From: Oidiodendron maius Zn
Lineage: Eukaryota; Ascomycota; Leotiomycetes; Myxotrichaceae
DNA length: 64,000 nt
Reading direction: 5' to 3'
Assembly: GCA_000827325.1 (NCBI GenBank)
Contig: KN832873.1
Location: 1,936,245 to 2,000,244 of the forward strand
The notes beneath the pieces are model-generated. The model did not search any database and was not told the origin of the DNA. It saw only the letters and a program-made list of their open reading frames with translations. The translations under genes and the position numbers were made by a program. Every line of letters begins with the position of its first letter. Positions within the stretch are counted from its first letter, which is position 1. Shown in pieces: positions 44,363-57,149 of this stretch.

Positions 44363-45015
44363 GGGGAAGGGGAGAGCGGATATGGTGAATAGGCTGGAAA
44401 AAGGAATATGCTCGTCGTTGTGAAGATGAAATAGGCCTAGAGCTTGGTGGCTTGTTTACCTAGGTACGGGTGCGGGTTTTTGTGCAAAAGATTCGCATGC
44501 ATGCATTGGGATCATGTCAAGATGCCATGGAATATACATAAAGTTATGTAGCCTGTCAACTGGGTAGATAGACTAATGAAGGACTTCTCTTCCGTTATCT
44601 GCATTCCGCCTCAAGCTTTTGGTGTCTTAGAGAGTCGTTAATCTCGGACGGTTGTCAAGGTGCTGGGCGGTTACAGTATCCGCCGTCTCGAAACCCAGGA
44701 GATCTTGTCAGACGGGGAGTATTGCAGAGATGTTAAACGTTTTACTATTGCTACGGGCTTATTCAAGACGTGAAGTGTTGCAGCGTCGGTCTCTTTTCTA
44801 GTCTCTACCTCTCCTCACTTGAACTGGCATCACGGGTCCTTCAATAGAGATGATCATAGTTTAAATGGTGGGGTATATGCATATATTAATTTTTAAACCC
44901 ATGAAATCCCAAGGAGTGACGTATACATCATAACGGTATCTCATCCTACTCCATGCCGCAAAATATCCGCTCCGCTGAATATCAAACAAAAGAAAGCAAA
45001 ATGCTGCAGTCTAAT
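44363..45015. other. Convergent intergenic region
   Basis: About 650 bp between the 3' ends of MPC1 and the four-TM gene. AT-rich around 44880-44900. No gene seen. Confidence 0.5.
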
Positions 45016-46630
45016 TTATCGCTTCCAGGGCATTGGGCTCCCTGGCGGGCTCTCAATGCGCTGCTCGCTCGTCATCGCCTGTCCCACCGCCGGGCCTGGG
45101 TTCCCAGTCCCCCGTTGCGGGTAGGCGCCGGGGATAGGCACGGCTTCGTAGGTCTGCTCACCAGGGGCTGCTTCCATGTGGGCTTGACGGCGCTCGGCAA
45201 GAGGAGTTTGTGGTGGCGCCTGGGAGATGGCGGGAATTGCTTTGGTGGGAGGTGCTTGGAGGGCGAAGGGTTTGGAGTTGAGGATGGCGTTAGACTTAGC
45301 CTCGACGAACTGCACGCCGGCGAGCGCCTCCTCGTCGTCAACAGAGTTCGTGTATGTGGAAGGTGGGAAACGAGGAGATTTCATATGCATAGAGTAAGAG
45401 GGAGACATGGGGCCGAAGCCGGGAGTGTTAGGTGCAGATTGGGTGCGGAGCTGGGCGAGGTAGAGGTCGGAACGGGCCTTATCTCGCATGTCCATGGTCT
45501 TCCGCAGGCGCTGCTTCGAGTAGTATCTGTAGAAGACGACACCGTATAGGATGATAGTGATACATTCCAGGATGACCTCAATGAGGCAGCAAACTAGAGA
45601 CCAAGACTATTGATATTGTTAGCATGTTTCTAGCAGTTCAGTAGACCTGGGGGGACCAACCTGCAATCTGCAAACCAGTGCATAATTGACCTGCTGGGAG
45701 AATAGTACCCGTCTCTGATTATCCGCACACGACCAACCCCACACGTCTTTGCCATTGCCGTTTGCTCTGCTCCCTTGGAGGATGCCAGCTGCGAGAGCCC
45801 ACATGACAGTGCTAAACATGAAAAAGCCAACCGCGAAGAGAGTGTAGTAAACCGCGACCTTCTCAGCGCGTCTATGGCCACCTCTACAGTAGCCCCAGAA
45901 GACGACCACACATAATGCCAAAGACGCACTGGAAGTGCCGAGAACTACCCATTGCGGCCACGTCTTTGTTCCCACGGCCCAAGCCGGGAGGTTGTTCCTG
46001 GCGGGCAGTGTCTTAGTGGCATGGAAGATGGTCATGGTCATCGACAGCATCGAAAGGACGATGAGACTGCAGCTGAAGTTGACGCCTCGAAGCAAGAATT
46101 TTGCTACACGGACTCTGGTTTTGATTTTCTACCCTTTGTTAGTCCTTGCTATAGCTATGCGTCTGATGTTCCCGACTTACCAGGTCCTTTGCCTGCTCCT
46201 TTTCCGTTAGTTGCTCCTTCTTCTCTAAAACTTCCTCCTCGCGGAACGTCGGGCTCAGTGGGTTCTCCACCCACCGCGAGGTCGCTCCGGGCATCTTCAT
46301 GGCGCTCTTCAAAGGGGAGGCCGGTGTCATAGGGACCTCCACGTGTTCGTCATTCTGAGCGATATAGCCGAAGCCGATATCTGAGGGCTGGGCCTGTGCC
46401 ATGACGGAGGTCGTCTTGCCCTGCACTGGGGGGTCCGCAAACGGCGATACCTTGTCTATGGGAGAGTAGACAGAGGTGGCCTCCGCAAAGCGCGGCGTCC
46501 GTGGCTGCTTGAGCGAGGAGTCCGAGGACGAGCTGGACGACCGCGTGCGGACCAGAGGCTCTGGGCGCTTCCTGGCAAAGTTGGGAGCTGTGAGGAGGTC
46601 AGCGTCGGCTAGGAAGTGGCTCATTGCCAT
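45016..46630 (-). CDS. Four-transmembrane fungal membrane protein (MARVEL-like topology)
   Basis: Minus-strand exons 46181-46630, 45661-46128 and 45016-45606 give 502 residues. A cytoplasmic Ser-rich N-terminus (RTRSSSSSSDSSLKQPRTPR) precedes four hydrophobic helices: LLRGVNFSCSLIVLSMLSMT, WVVLGTSSASLALCVVVFWG, VAVYYTLFAVGFFMFSTVMW and SWSLVCCLIEVILECITIIL. A long Pro-rich tail follows (SMHMKSPRFPPSTYTNSVDD). Topology is MARVEL-like, but no family motif lets me name a function. Similar single-copy proteins occur across filamentous ascomycetes. Phase agreement at both introns supports the model. Confidence 0.8.
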
Positions 46631-49600
46631 GCTCACCAGACATTGGTAGGAAAGACAAGAAAGATATATGTATATATGCAAGGTGTTTGTAAGTATCGAG
46701 GGAACAGTCGCAAGTCCGCTTCGGGTAGAGCAGTCGAGGACGCTTTCGAATGTGGCTTTCTTGCAGAGAAGAAGCTTGGGAGAAAAGTATACAGAAGACG
46801 GAGGAACGAGGGGAATTATTACAGATAGAGACCAGCTATCGAGAGAAATCCAGAAGGAGGAGACCGTCGAGTGGATGGGCGCGAAGCAGGCCTTTTAGAA
46901 GGCGCCTGGCCGAACACACTAAGATGTGGTGTTCTAAGTTAAGACAGCAGTGTCAACGCCAGTGTCAGCGAGCGGGAGGAGGAGCAATAATATGAGATCG
47001 AGGAGCCTGGGGATGCTTGCTGGATTCAAGTATCCATGGGTGGAGGGGGCGAGGCGCCGGGCAGTCGAGCTCACGGCACTGATAGGATGCCGGGTGTATT
47101 GGAGACCGTTACAGGCGGGTCCACGATCACATCGAGCCGGAGGTAGACGCCCAGAGGGGACAATGGTGAAGGGTCATTACTGCAATCAGCAGAGAAGAGG
47201 CCTCCATGGGCGCCAGGAAGCCGGACGACTCGCACCTTCTCAGGCTTTGGGGACGATGGCGTTGGCCTGTCTCTGTTCCTCGCCGGCGGGGGTCCGGGGC
47301 CGTACCCCAATCGCAGGCAGCACCTTCGCGCCCAGGTCTGGGAGGTCGTCGCATGCAGCAGAGGGCGAGCATGGCGCCTTGGAGTGCCATTGGCGGGAGT
47401 ACCGGGAGGACCAGAGGGGCTGGAAGGTGATCGGGAGGGACATCTGCAGGTGATGCTGGCGGTGACGGCAGTAGAGGCGATGTGGTTGGATGGTTGCGCA
47501 CACAGAGCAGACAACGGGCGCTCACTCCACACCCAATCGGCACCCGCAGCCCGCCACAGCTTCCCGCCGCACCAGGACGTCGGCGGCTACAGCAGAGCAA
47601 CAAATCCTTGGCGCTGCTGGGGCAGATCTTGTACTGGTCTACAGTGGTGAGTCGGGACGACCATGACTTTAGGGTCGTGCTGCTAATTAAAGAGTGAAGG
47701 TTGCATATGTCAGGTACTGCGCTGTACTTCCCGAGCCACAGCAGTGGCTGTTGAAGGAGAACGCACGACGAGATGAGGAGGAGCCATACCGTCTGCCAAG
47801 AGTGCGGGACTATCGGCGGGGGAAACGAAAAGAAGCTTATCGCGGCGGTCTCCAACAAACCACAAATCACAGCCACCCTTGCCTGCCTCAATCCTCTAGT
47901 CTCTGGCAGCCGGGTTGTGTGGTCCTCTGCATACCGACTCGGGGAACACAAACCAACACAGCAGCAGTTTGCAGCGATGATCCACTCTTGCCAAAGCCAG
48001 TCTGAGGTGTGATTGTGTGCCAGATAACGCCGAAGTTATTGTAGCAAGCGTTCCTTCGTACTTTCATACTGTACCGGAGGTGCAAAGATACATCGAGATA
48101 CGACTCAGATGATTTCCTCCGGCCAGCCTTCGACATCTCTTCCCGTCGACCCCTACGTCTATCTTCGGTTATCTATCTGGTCTCATCGTTTCCCCCCTCA
48201 CCACCAAAAGACGCTTAGTGGTGGAAGAGCCGGATGCTCTGCTTGCCGAAGCCAGATTTTGGACTCATTCTGGCCGCCCCTCCTGAAGCTCGAAATGGCA
48301 CATTATGCTCAACCAGGTCTTTTAGCAAGGCCGAGCAAGCTTGTCTTGTTTATACACAGAGAATGGCTCAGGAGTATCAAGCCTGGCAACTTCAGCCAAG
48401 ATTATTTGTTTGCACAATACCTGTCTTCCGAGGCTCAGACATCTTTAGGTTCTGCTCAGGAGAGTGGAAATTTCTATCGCTGTAGGGTTTCAATGAGAAG
48501 ACCACTAACAGATATACCCCGTCAGGGTATTCGGCGCAAGTTTTCTCTTACTCATCTGGCGATGTCACATTCGGCCATTGCGGGGCCACAGATTTTTCGT
48601 AACGAAAGTTGCGATGTCGGGCAAACATCGGCAACGCCTCCTCGATGCCCCAGGCCACAAGGCACCCAATAACAAGCGATTTTCAGGTCATAAAAATTTC
48701 TCGTCGGGCGCATAGAGAACTTTCTTCTCCAAAATGAACAACGCAAATTATTCACGTTCTCAATAAAAGCATTTAGGGTGAGAAACCCGTTGCCCTCGTG
48801 GCGATGTGAGGTTTCCATGACCTTTCCGAATCGTCAAGAGAATGGAGAGGGAGTTTACATGGCCAATCTTGGGTGCAGCGCTCTTCCTCTCTTCCATGAA
48901 GAGGGCTGCAATGATTGGCTATACATTCTATCGCACGTAGCTTTCAGCTTTGATCGATGGCACAGGCACTGGCCGAGGATATTCCTGCGAGGAGGTCAAG
49001 CAGAGCATCTTGGGTTGCCGTAGATACTCTGTCTTGGAACATCTTGCACTGATAACCGGCTCGGGCGTGGTCGCGATGCTCTTTCTGGGCAGGCGAGACA
49101 CCTGACGACATTGTGCTCGTACCAAGCCAATAGCCAAGGTACCGTTCAAGCCCTATATTGCCCGATGGAGCAGGTTGGAGGCTGCTCAGCGTTCGCCATA
49201 GCTACGTTGTATTTGAAACATTCAATTTTCTGCTTGATGGATCTCTTCACGCCCCTCTGGGACCCGGCTCGCAGTGCAAGAATGGGGAAGTTCAGAGCGG
49301 CGAGCCCGCCGGTGGTTGGCCCGATCACCACCACGACAGAATAAAAATAGGCTTAGCTCTGGGTAAATGATGACCAGAGGCGCCTCCACTCATCTCGCTG
49401 TGTTCCCCTTATATTGTTGGTTGGCTGGGACCTGGGTTGTGGCCGCGGATCTCGTCTGTTGCGGCCCAGCAGCGGCGTGCCCCGGGAGATGAGGAACGTC
49501 AGGGCGGTACTGTATCTGGTTCGCCTGAGGAAAAGAATCCAGGATTGTGTGGACGGTGTGTTCCCGCCTTCCCTTCCTTCCTGCCAGGTCCACCTAACAG

Positions 49601-50330
49601 CGGAGTTCCTGTATGCAGCGCGGAGGCAGGTACGCTGCACAGCGCCTCCTTGTGATTTCGTGGGCACGACAGGTATTGACGACAGATCGTGACCCATCCG
49701 AGTCGCCACCGTGCTATTTGGAAGCCGGCCGTACAGAACTCTTAATCGTGCGTATGACCATCGACCGCGAGTATTCGTGCCTCCCTGTAGTATTGGCCAC
49801 GCTCGATTTCCCGCCTCGAGGGCTTCGAGACGCGCTTGCTGGGAGCTGGACATTGAGCAGTGCTCCTGCGCGACCTCTCCACATCGGCTTAATTTTGTTT
49901 GCGGCAGTCCTAGCGACCAGTCCGCCAATGGGCGCGGCGGCTCCTCGCCATGGGAATATCCAGGGTGGGAGATAGAGTGACCGTCGCGTGGGGTACAAGA
50001 CCACTTGCTCGATGCAGCCGGCGCGTTATCTCGCCTGATCCTGGCAGCCTCAATCTCCGCAGGTGGGTCGGCAGCGACCTGCTGGCGTAGGTGGACCCGT
50101 TGATAGGGGGAGTCTCACGCTGCCCAAGTACTGGTACATATATGGGCAAACCTCGTCCCATGCCCGTCTTCTCCTTCTCTCCTCTCTCCATCCCAGATCA
50201 ACTTACACTCTTTTCAAACAAGAAAACACAGTCACTCGCTGAATCCAAACCTCCCAAGCCAATCTTCTTTTCTAAACACAAACTTCAACTAAACTCAACC
50301 CCCTTAAACAAAAACTACTCTACCGTCAAC
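46631..50330. other. Long stretch with no supportable gene
   Basis: About 3.7 kb. Several frames exceed 150 codons (for example minus strand 47127-47951 and 49353-49928, plus strand 48109-48672), but they overlap on both strands, lack domains and have Pro/Arg/Ser-heavy composition typical of GC-rich noncoding DNA. The left part probably contains the promoter and 5' UTR of the four-TM gene, the last 200 bp the A/C-rich 5' leader of the GPI-type gene. A lineage-specific gene or a long noncoding transcript cannot be excluded. Confidence 0.5.
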
Positions 50331-50693
50331 ATGCAGTTCAACCTTCTCGCTCTTACCGTCGCCGCCATGGCTGCTGTCGCATCCGCAGGGGAGTGAGTGG
50401 TTATAGAATCTGGAGGTTGATATTAGCTTGCTAACAGTATCCCAGTGTCGTCACCGTCTACGCTTGCTCTAGCACCTCCGCCCCCTCCGGTGTTGCTTCC
50501 CCAACCGTTGCCTCCACTGGCGGTGCTACCCCATCTGGTCCTACTGGAAGCCCAATCCCATATGCTAACGGTGCTGGTTCCGCCAATGGCGTATCCGTCC
50601 TCGGTCTGATCGTTGCTGGTGGTGTTGCTCTCGTGAGTTTGATGTGAACTCTCCATCGTGTACTGGTGCTAACTCCTTATTTAGTTCCTTTAA
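50331..50693 (+). CDS. Small secreted GPI-anchored-type cell-surface protein
   Basis: Exons 50331-50392, 50446-50632 and 50685-50693 give 85 residues. A signal peptide MQFNLLALTVAAMAAVASAG, a short Ser/Thr/Pro/Gly-rich middle (ACSSTSAPSGVASPTVASTG), and a C-terminal hydrophobic segment NGVSVLGLIVAGGVALFL after GAGSANG form the pattern of a GPI-attached fungal wall protein; the omega site is probably among the small residues around Gly-Ser-Ala-Asn. The last exon is 9 nt (Phe-Leu-stop). The A-rich leader (AACAAAAACTACTC) before the ATG is typical of highly expressed fungal genes. No enzymatic role is implied. Confidence 0.8.
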
Positions 50694-51411
50694 GCAACCA
50701 ACCTTTCTCATTTTGAGCCGGCATGATCTTAGCGTTGGCGCGGTAATCTTTAATTCTATGGGCAAACTTCCGATTCACTGATCGTTGTGGGATGGCCCAT
50801 GGTCTAACACTTGCAACAAGGTGATTGACGAGAGAGACGTTCAGAGGGTGTGGTGTTTGAGATGCTGGATGGGCTTTGACATCTGCATTCTCTGTACATA
50901 GGAGACTCATTGCAGCATGCTGTAGATCCCAATAGATCGGCAATAATACCATTGATACCAATAAAACCATCTTTAAAACTGAGACAAATATGATGTGATG
51001 TGACACCATGACTTGACTATGCTCGGTCATAATTCAGTAGTCTAATTATCGGTATACCGGGAGCTGTAGCTTCTTGATCTTTCTATCCTTGGAAAGTTCA
51101 GTGCCGCGACGTCGCGACGGGTTTCGCAGTATTCACGTAGTGCAGATTCCATGGTGGGAGAACTATACACTGCCTAAAATAACTCTGAGTACTTGGCTAG
51201 GTATCGAATGAGAGGCTGAGAAGACGGTCATCTTACTGCTGGCAGTTAGGTTTTTGATGGTGAATTGTAAATTCGTTTGAGTAATCACGGCGCGTCACGT
51301 TAGCCGCCTAGAGCTCGGTAGCTTCACTGTCGCCCTGGACTTCATCGTCACAAATATCAACAACTTCACCGCTTCAGCACCTCCACGACCATACCAACTC
51401 ATCTCCCAAAA
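50694..51411. other. Intergenic region
   Basis: About 700 bp between the GPI-type gene and the thioredoxin-like gene. A 117-codon minus-strand frame at 50677-51030 has no domain and overlaps the preceding gene's 3' end. Promoter of the thioredoxin-like gene expected at the right end. Confidence 0.5.
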
Positions 51412-52617
51412 ATGTCCAAGACGGTGAAGATAAACTCCCCGTCGCATTTCAATGACGTCTTGAAATCCTCGAGAATTGTGGTCACAGATTGTAAGTCAAC
51501 CCCCACCAACCCCACTACTAAGCCATATACTCTCTCGCACCGCATTTATTACAACCATACCCAGTTTGCACTGACTTGAGTCCAGTCTATGCAGACTGGT
51601 GTGAACCCTGCAAGGCTATTGCGCCGGTTTATGAGAAGCTCTCTATGAGTCTGTCCCGCGCAAATCATATTACCTTCACCAAAGTCGACACAGATGCGCA
51701 GGGAGAAATAGCGTCCAAGTACCAGATCACTACGTGCGTCCCTGTTCCTTCCTACAGCTGGGATACCCCATTGACCTGCGGAACTCTGGCTAACGTTGTT
51801 CTTAGCTTGCCCACATTCGTCATCTTCAAGCAGGGTAAACCTATCGAGAAAGTAGGACCAGATCCGCGAAAACTACAAGAGATCGTCAAAAAGCTGTCGG
51901 CCGAGGCAGATGGGGCCTCAGGGTCCGGGTTTGGTGGATCAAGCAGCGACAGCAGCTGGCGCGGCGCAGAATTGCCAAAGGGATATGACGACGTGACCGA
52001 TCAGCTGGAGGTCAAGGGCCTGGATCTTCTCAACGCGGATAGCGACTTTGGCGGCGTGAGGGTGCTCTTCGATAGCAGCAAGCCATCAGGACTACAGAAG
52101 GACAAGTCTCCAGAAGGACAGGCTAAGGATTGGGTAGAAAGCGATACAGATGAACAGCTAATGTTGTTCTTACCCTTCCAATCTATGCTGAAAGTGTTCT
52201 CATTTCAAGTATGTGTCTGCGCCTCCAACAGGGTTCCTGCTGATATCAGCTTCTGACTGTGATCCCCTTTAGATCACCTCCCTACCATCTGCGTCGGAAA
52301 ATGATGCGCCAATGCGCCCAAAGACCATTCGATTATACTCCAATCGCCCACATATCCTCGGGTTTGAAGAGGCAGATGATATCGAACCTACACAGTCCAT
52401 AACGATTTCAGCCAAAGACTGGGATTCTACTGGTACTGCTACAATCAATACGCGTTTTGTTAAATTCCAGAGCGTCTCAACATTGGTCATGTACTTTGTG
52501 GAAGGTGATGGAGAGGAGGACAAGGTGCGCGTCGACCGGATCCGGATTATCGGCGAGGCTGGCGCGAAGAGGGAGGTTGGCAAACTGGAAAAGATTGGTG
52601 ATGAGCATGGGGAGTAG
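51412..52617 (+). CDS. TXL1: Thioredoxin-PITH domain protein (TXNL1/Txl1-like, proteasome-associated)
   Basis: Exons 51412-51490, 51586-51733, 51806-52208 and 52273-52617 give 324 residues. The N-terminal thioredoxin domain carries the redox motif Cys32-Glu-Pro-Cys35 (FYADWCEPCKAIAPVYEKL) and the cis-Pro loop LPTFVIFKQG. After a Gly/Ser linker comes a PITH domain (LMLFLPFQSMLKVFSFQITS, RPKTIRLYSNRPHILGFEEA, FVKFQSVSTLVMYFVEGDGE). This is the layout of TXNL1 and yeast-type Txl1, which bind the 19S proteasome cap. The catalytic pair is WCEPC rather than the classical WCGPC. Confidence 0.94.
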
Positions 52618-54591
52618 GGGCGGGAATTTGAGATCAGAAAGGATTTCATGAACAAAGCTAGTGGTCAAACCACGGATAGCGTTTACAACATGGGCTTTTT
52701 GCATTCTTGGGTCCACCTGGGAAAGGCATAGAGGGCCACTATTGTAGATATGCCATCAATGATAGACTATGGGGAAGGTAGAATCGCTTTTATCACTTGC
52801 AACATGGACAAGCAGCAAAGAATACAACCTGGGAACCAAATCTCTCGATACCGCAACTAAATCTCCTCGCACATCCCAAACCCCCCAAAACTTTTTAATA
52901 ATATTCATATGTAAAATGTCCAACCCTCCATCCAGCCCCCAGCCCTGCAAAACCTACGAGCCCGTTAAGACAAATCGCAAGCGCGAACTCGGCTCGGGGG
53001 CTCCAAAATAGAGTGGTCGTCTTTGCAATTGGAGTTCGCTCTGTGGTACAACTGACGCTCAAGGTTTTAGTTTTGACATGCATCATAGAGGCAGGCCACC
53101 CAGCACCCAGAGGGTTAAATCCCCGGGTGCTGAAGAGAGCCTTGGATGTTCGAGCAACACGGGTTGTGGTCGTACCGCCGCACGAATTTCAAAAGAGAAG
53201 AAGAAGAAGCGAATTTTGCGTGTGCTTGGTTTCGTAGTTTCGCGAGATTTTTTCCTTACTAGCGTGAATTGGCATCACGTGAGCAGTTGAGAGCTGGAGA
53301 AGTGAGGAATGGATAAGCCTTCTACCATCTGCAGTCTAAACAAGGAGGTGAATATTTCTAGCTTGGAATACCATTTCCTTCGCCTGGGAGTTTGATATAT
53401 CTCACGAGGCCTGCAAATTGGGCTGAACTCGTTCAATCCCTATTAAAGACAGACTAGAAAGCCATGTAACGTTTTCGCAAAAAAAACACTTTTAAGGTTT
53501 GCACATATAATTATTCACGTATAGTTCGTTCTAATTTTAGGGTCAGTGGGCCTGTCCAGGCTATCCGGGGGATATTCTACTTCTAGGCATTCAAGTTCTT
53601 GGACGAAGCTTTGGTAATAACCCTGCCGACTAATTCTCTGACATCATAAACTCGAAATGATCACGATCGTGACTTTTCCTGGTAGAGGAGTTACGTCTCA
53701 AGGTATTCTTCTCCATGTATGGGCGACATCCAAAAACATATTCGGAACGTAGGAAGATCAATTTGGCGCAGCAACGCGGAAATGACCTCAGGACTGCTAG
53801 GCTCGCCCGCCGTACAACGCATCGTCGCAGGATCCAGGCCTGTCCCCTATCGCTAGAGATCGGACGGGCACCCGCACCAGCTGGGATCCAACCCGGCGAT
53901 GGCGGTAAGACGGAGCTTGGCCAGGCTAGATAGAGCTTGTTCGTCCGGGAGCTTGACCATGAAACTGTAACCCGAATGGGGGCCACAGCCAACGAGAGAA
54001 TGGAAGGGGAAGAGGAGAGCAGTTCTCAAGTCCCTAGAAGGAAGGAGAAATGCGACGCAGGCGAGGAAGAAACATTGCAAGAGAAAAAGCACCAGTGAGA
54101 CCGGCGCAACGTCTGTAGAGTTCCCGATTGGGGAGGATGGGGTAAACAAAGGCAAAAGCAAAAGGGCTGTTGATGACGGAGGAGCAGCGGTCTGGTCAGG
54201 GGAGGGGGCATGTCTCTGATGGCTGGCGGCGGTGGTTCTCTCGTACTTCTTGTGCCTCGAACACCAGACCGTCCTCCTCTCCCTCCACTCCTCACAGCAT
54301 CTCCTTCGCTGTGTGCCCTGCTCATGGTCAATTAAAGCCTTGCTGGGAACATTTCAGAGGCCAATGGCCCGCCCAGAACAGAGTGACTAGAGCTCTCTTC
54401 ATCTCTTCGAAGAACGCATTGTCGTGGCCCCGCTAGCAAGCAGGGTTCGCTGGGGCGCCCGGGCAGCGCATTTGCCAGTATTATTATTATTGAGAGGCAA
54501 ATAAACAACCCATACAGACGGAAAAAAAGGTCGGCGCGCGCTTAGGGGGAACGTTCTCCTGGCGACCCGCGACCACCACCACCAACAACCG
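52618..54591. other. Intergenic region before CLIP-170-like gene
   Basis: About 2 kb without a convincing gene. A hairpin-forming sequence lies at 53101-53132. The part just before 54592 is C-rich with CCACCACCACCAACAACC repeats, likely the 5' UTR. Confidence 0.5.
53101..53132. repeat. Inverted repeat, hairpin potential
   Basis: CAGCACCC and GGGTGCTG form a perfect 8-bp outer stem around a 16-nt interior that itself contains GGG and CCC able to pair. Isolated in an intergenic region; function unknown. Confidence 0.7.
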
Positions 54592-57149
54592 ATGTCTTCC
54601 GTCTTCACACCTCGCAGAGCCCTTGCACGACCACGACCGTCCCTCAAGAACTCCATCAATACCGCTTCCACCCCGAACCTCGCGGCCTCCTACAGCGCGC
54701 TGCAACCGCCCGCCCTCCGACCGAGTGCTCTCGCCCGCAAGTCATCCCTGAACGCCCTTACCTCTGGCTCCCTAGCCACCATCCCCGATGCCAGCGAGGG
54801 CTACGGCTTGAGTACGGTGCTGGACGAGGACTCGCCCACCACGGGAAGGATGCCGCCCTTCACGCCCGCCCGCCGGAGCGGCGACGATCTCGAGGTCGGT
54901 GACCTGGTCGACGTCCCGGGAGGCATGCATGGCATCGTCAAGTTCATCGGCAATGTCCAGGGCAAGAACGGCGTTTTTGCCGGCGTCGAGCTGGCCGAGG
55001 AGTTCCCTGGCCGAGGGAAGAATAGCGGAGACGTGGATGGGTAAGGCTTGCGAACGGCGCTGTTTACGCTGTCCTGTATTTACTAACTAAATATTGTAGG
55101 ATTTCGTACTTCGCAACGACGATTCCTGGTGCAGGCATCTTTCTCCCCATCAACAGAGCCATACGACGAGGCTCGCCTTCCTCACACGAAGGGTCGGTCC
55201 CTCTCACACCTACAACCCCATCTATAGGCGGAAGCGTTAAAGTTGCAAGCCAAGGCCCGACCGCCATAACCCCCCCAACTCCATCCCTCCCAAAGTTTAG
55301 TCAGTCAGTCGGCCCTGGCAGAGCCCCTAGCCCCCAGTATAAAAAATCAAGACCTTCTCTGCCACGGCCAGAGTCCCCATTACGAAAACCACAAATCGGA
55401 GGCCGGCCATCCATAGGCACACCTGCTGCGGCCAAAGCGCCCCCTCGATATGCGAGCCCGGCTCCTAATAAATTTGGACAGAGTGTCAGAGGCACTCAGG
55501 ACTCTCGCGATCCAAGCAAGAAACCCACCTTCACCCCTAAAAATGGTATGAAAGCTTCTGTTGGGCCGCGCAGCGCCTCCGCCCTTGGGACCAATCCCAT
55601 GGGCTATAGCGATGATGAGACCACGCCGGTAGGGGTCGCCCGTACGACAAACGGGAGCTTCGGCTCTGTTGCCTCGTTCAACTCGAAGATGCGGCCGCCA
55701 TCCCGCGCAAACGATGACGAGATTGAGCGATTACGCGCACAGTTGGAAGAGCGAGACAAACAGCTCAGAGAGCAGGCCTCGACCCTTGCAGAGATGGAGA
55801 GTAGTCTAAATGAGGTGCAATCACTAATGGGCGCGGCTGAGCCGAGTAGTAAACACAACAGAGGTAGCATTGAAGACAAAGATGCGGCACAACTGCGAGC
55901 TCTACTACGAGAGAAGAATGAGAAGATTGCTATGTTAACAGCGGAGTTTGATGCGCATAGAGCAGACTTCAGAAGCACTATTGACACTTTGGAGTTGGCA
56001 AGTACAGAAACAGAACGTGTTTATGAGAAGCGGGTGGAAGACTTGTTGCAAGAAGTTCGAGATTTACAGGATAGAAGCGAAGATGTGGATAGCGTTGCCC
56101 GGCAGCTGAAACAGCTAGAAGAGCTTGTCCAAGAACTCGAGGAGGGACTCGAGGATGCTAGACGAGGAGAAGCCGAAGCCCGAGGCGAGGTTGAATTCCT
56201 GCGCGGCGAAGTGGAAAGGACTCGTTCAGAACTTCGTCGCGAGAAGGAGAAGGCTGCGGCCTCCACAAACGGAGGATCAGGCCCGGACGCAGCATCTATA
56301 TCGAAGGAGGTAGCACAGAGAGATGATGAGATTCGTGGCCTGAAAGCTATAATCCACTCTTTGAGCCGAGACGCCGTACCAGATGTTGGGTCGCCTAATT
56401 CGGACCCTCAAAAGACACCGACAAACAGACATGGTGGTCGGCAAACTAGCAATGGGGCTGACTCTATTGCGGAACGTCTTGCGCGAGAGAAACTTGAACG
56501 AGAAGTCAAGGAGCTCCGTGCGGTTGTTGACTCGAAGTCTAGCCGGGAGGACGAGCTCCAGGCGGAGATTGAACGGTTGCGGAGAGGGAGCATGGGACAG
56601 CCGCCTAGCCAGCGCACGAGTGGCGTGACTGTTGGCAGTATCGGGACTGTGACCCAGGACCACCGCTCCAACCGGGACTCCAAAAGCACCGTCGTCAGCT
56701 GGCGCGATCGAGAACCCCGATCCCCTGAGACTCACCGACGAGGCACGCTCGAAACCATGCCGGAGAGCGATGCCTACTCGTCTACCAACGAGAGTTTCTG
56801 TGAGCTGTGCGAGACATCCGGTCATGATATCCTAACCTGTACGAACATGTTCAGCTCAAACGCGAATGGTAGTGCCGGTGCCGCTCCCCCGGCACCTCAG
56901 CGAACGGCCAAGGATATCGCTAAGGAAGGTGTCCACTCGCCTGTTGCTCACTATGATGATAAGCCAGCTCCTCTGTCCCCTGCTAGAAAATCGCCTGCCC
57001 CCACCTCTGTTCGCATCATCCCCAACCCCATGGAGTCCGGTCCCGTAGCTGGCAAGGAGAGCGGCGTCATCAATATGGACAAGTGGTGCGGTGTGTGTGA
57101 GCGCGAGGGCCATGATAGCATAGATTGCCCGTTCGAGGATGCGTTTTAA
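54592..57149 (+). CDS. CAP-Gly microtubule plus-end tracking protein (CLIP-170/Tip1/ClipA-like)
   Basis: Exons 54592-55040 and 55100-57149 give 832 residues. After a Ser/Pro-rich N-terminus, one CAP-Gly domain (LEVGDLVDVPGGMHGIVKFI, NGVFAGVELAEEFPGRGKNS, GISYFATTIPGAGIFLP) binds microtubule ends; the usual GKNDG reads GKNSG here. A basic Ser/Pro region precedes a long coiled coil (from DDEIERLRAQLEERDKQLRE to about SREDELQAEIERLRR). Two CCHC zinc knuckles end the protein: FCELCETSGHDILTC and WCGVCEREGHDSIDC, as in CLIP-170, where they recruit dynein/dynactin and LIS1 partners. Filamentous fungal ClipA has the same plan. The intron joins DVDG to ISYF within the CAP-Gly domain. Confidence 0.93.

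Noticed and set aside
47127-47951. 274-codon minus-strand frame as a gene
   Set aside because: Overlaps several frames of similar length on the other strand, has no domain, and its Pro/Arg/Ser/Leu mix is what GC-rich noncoding DNA yields.
49353-49928. 191-codon minus-strand frame as a gene
   Set aside because: No recognisable family, no splice or leader context, and overlapping plus-strand frames are equally long.
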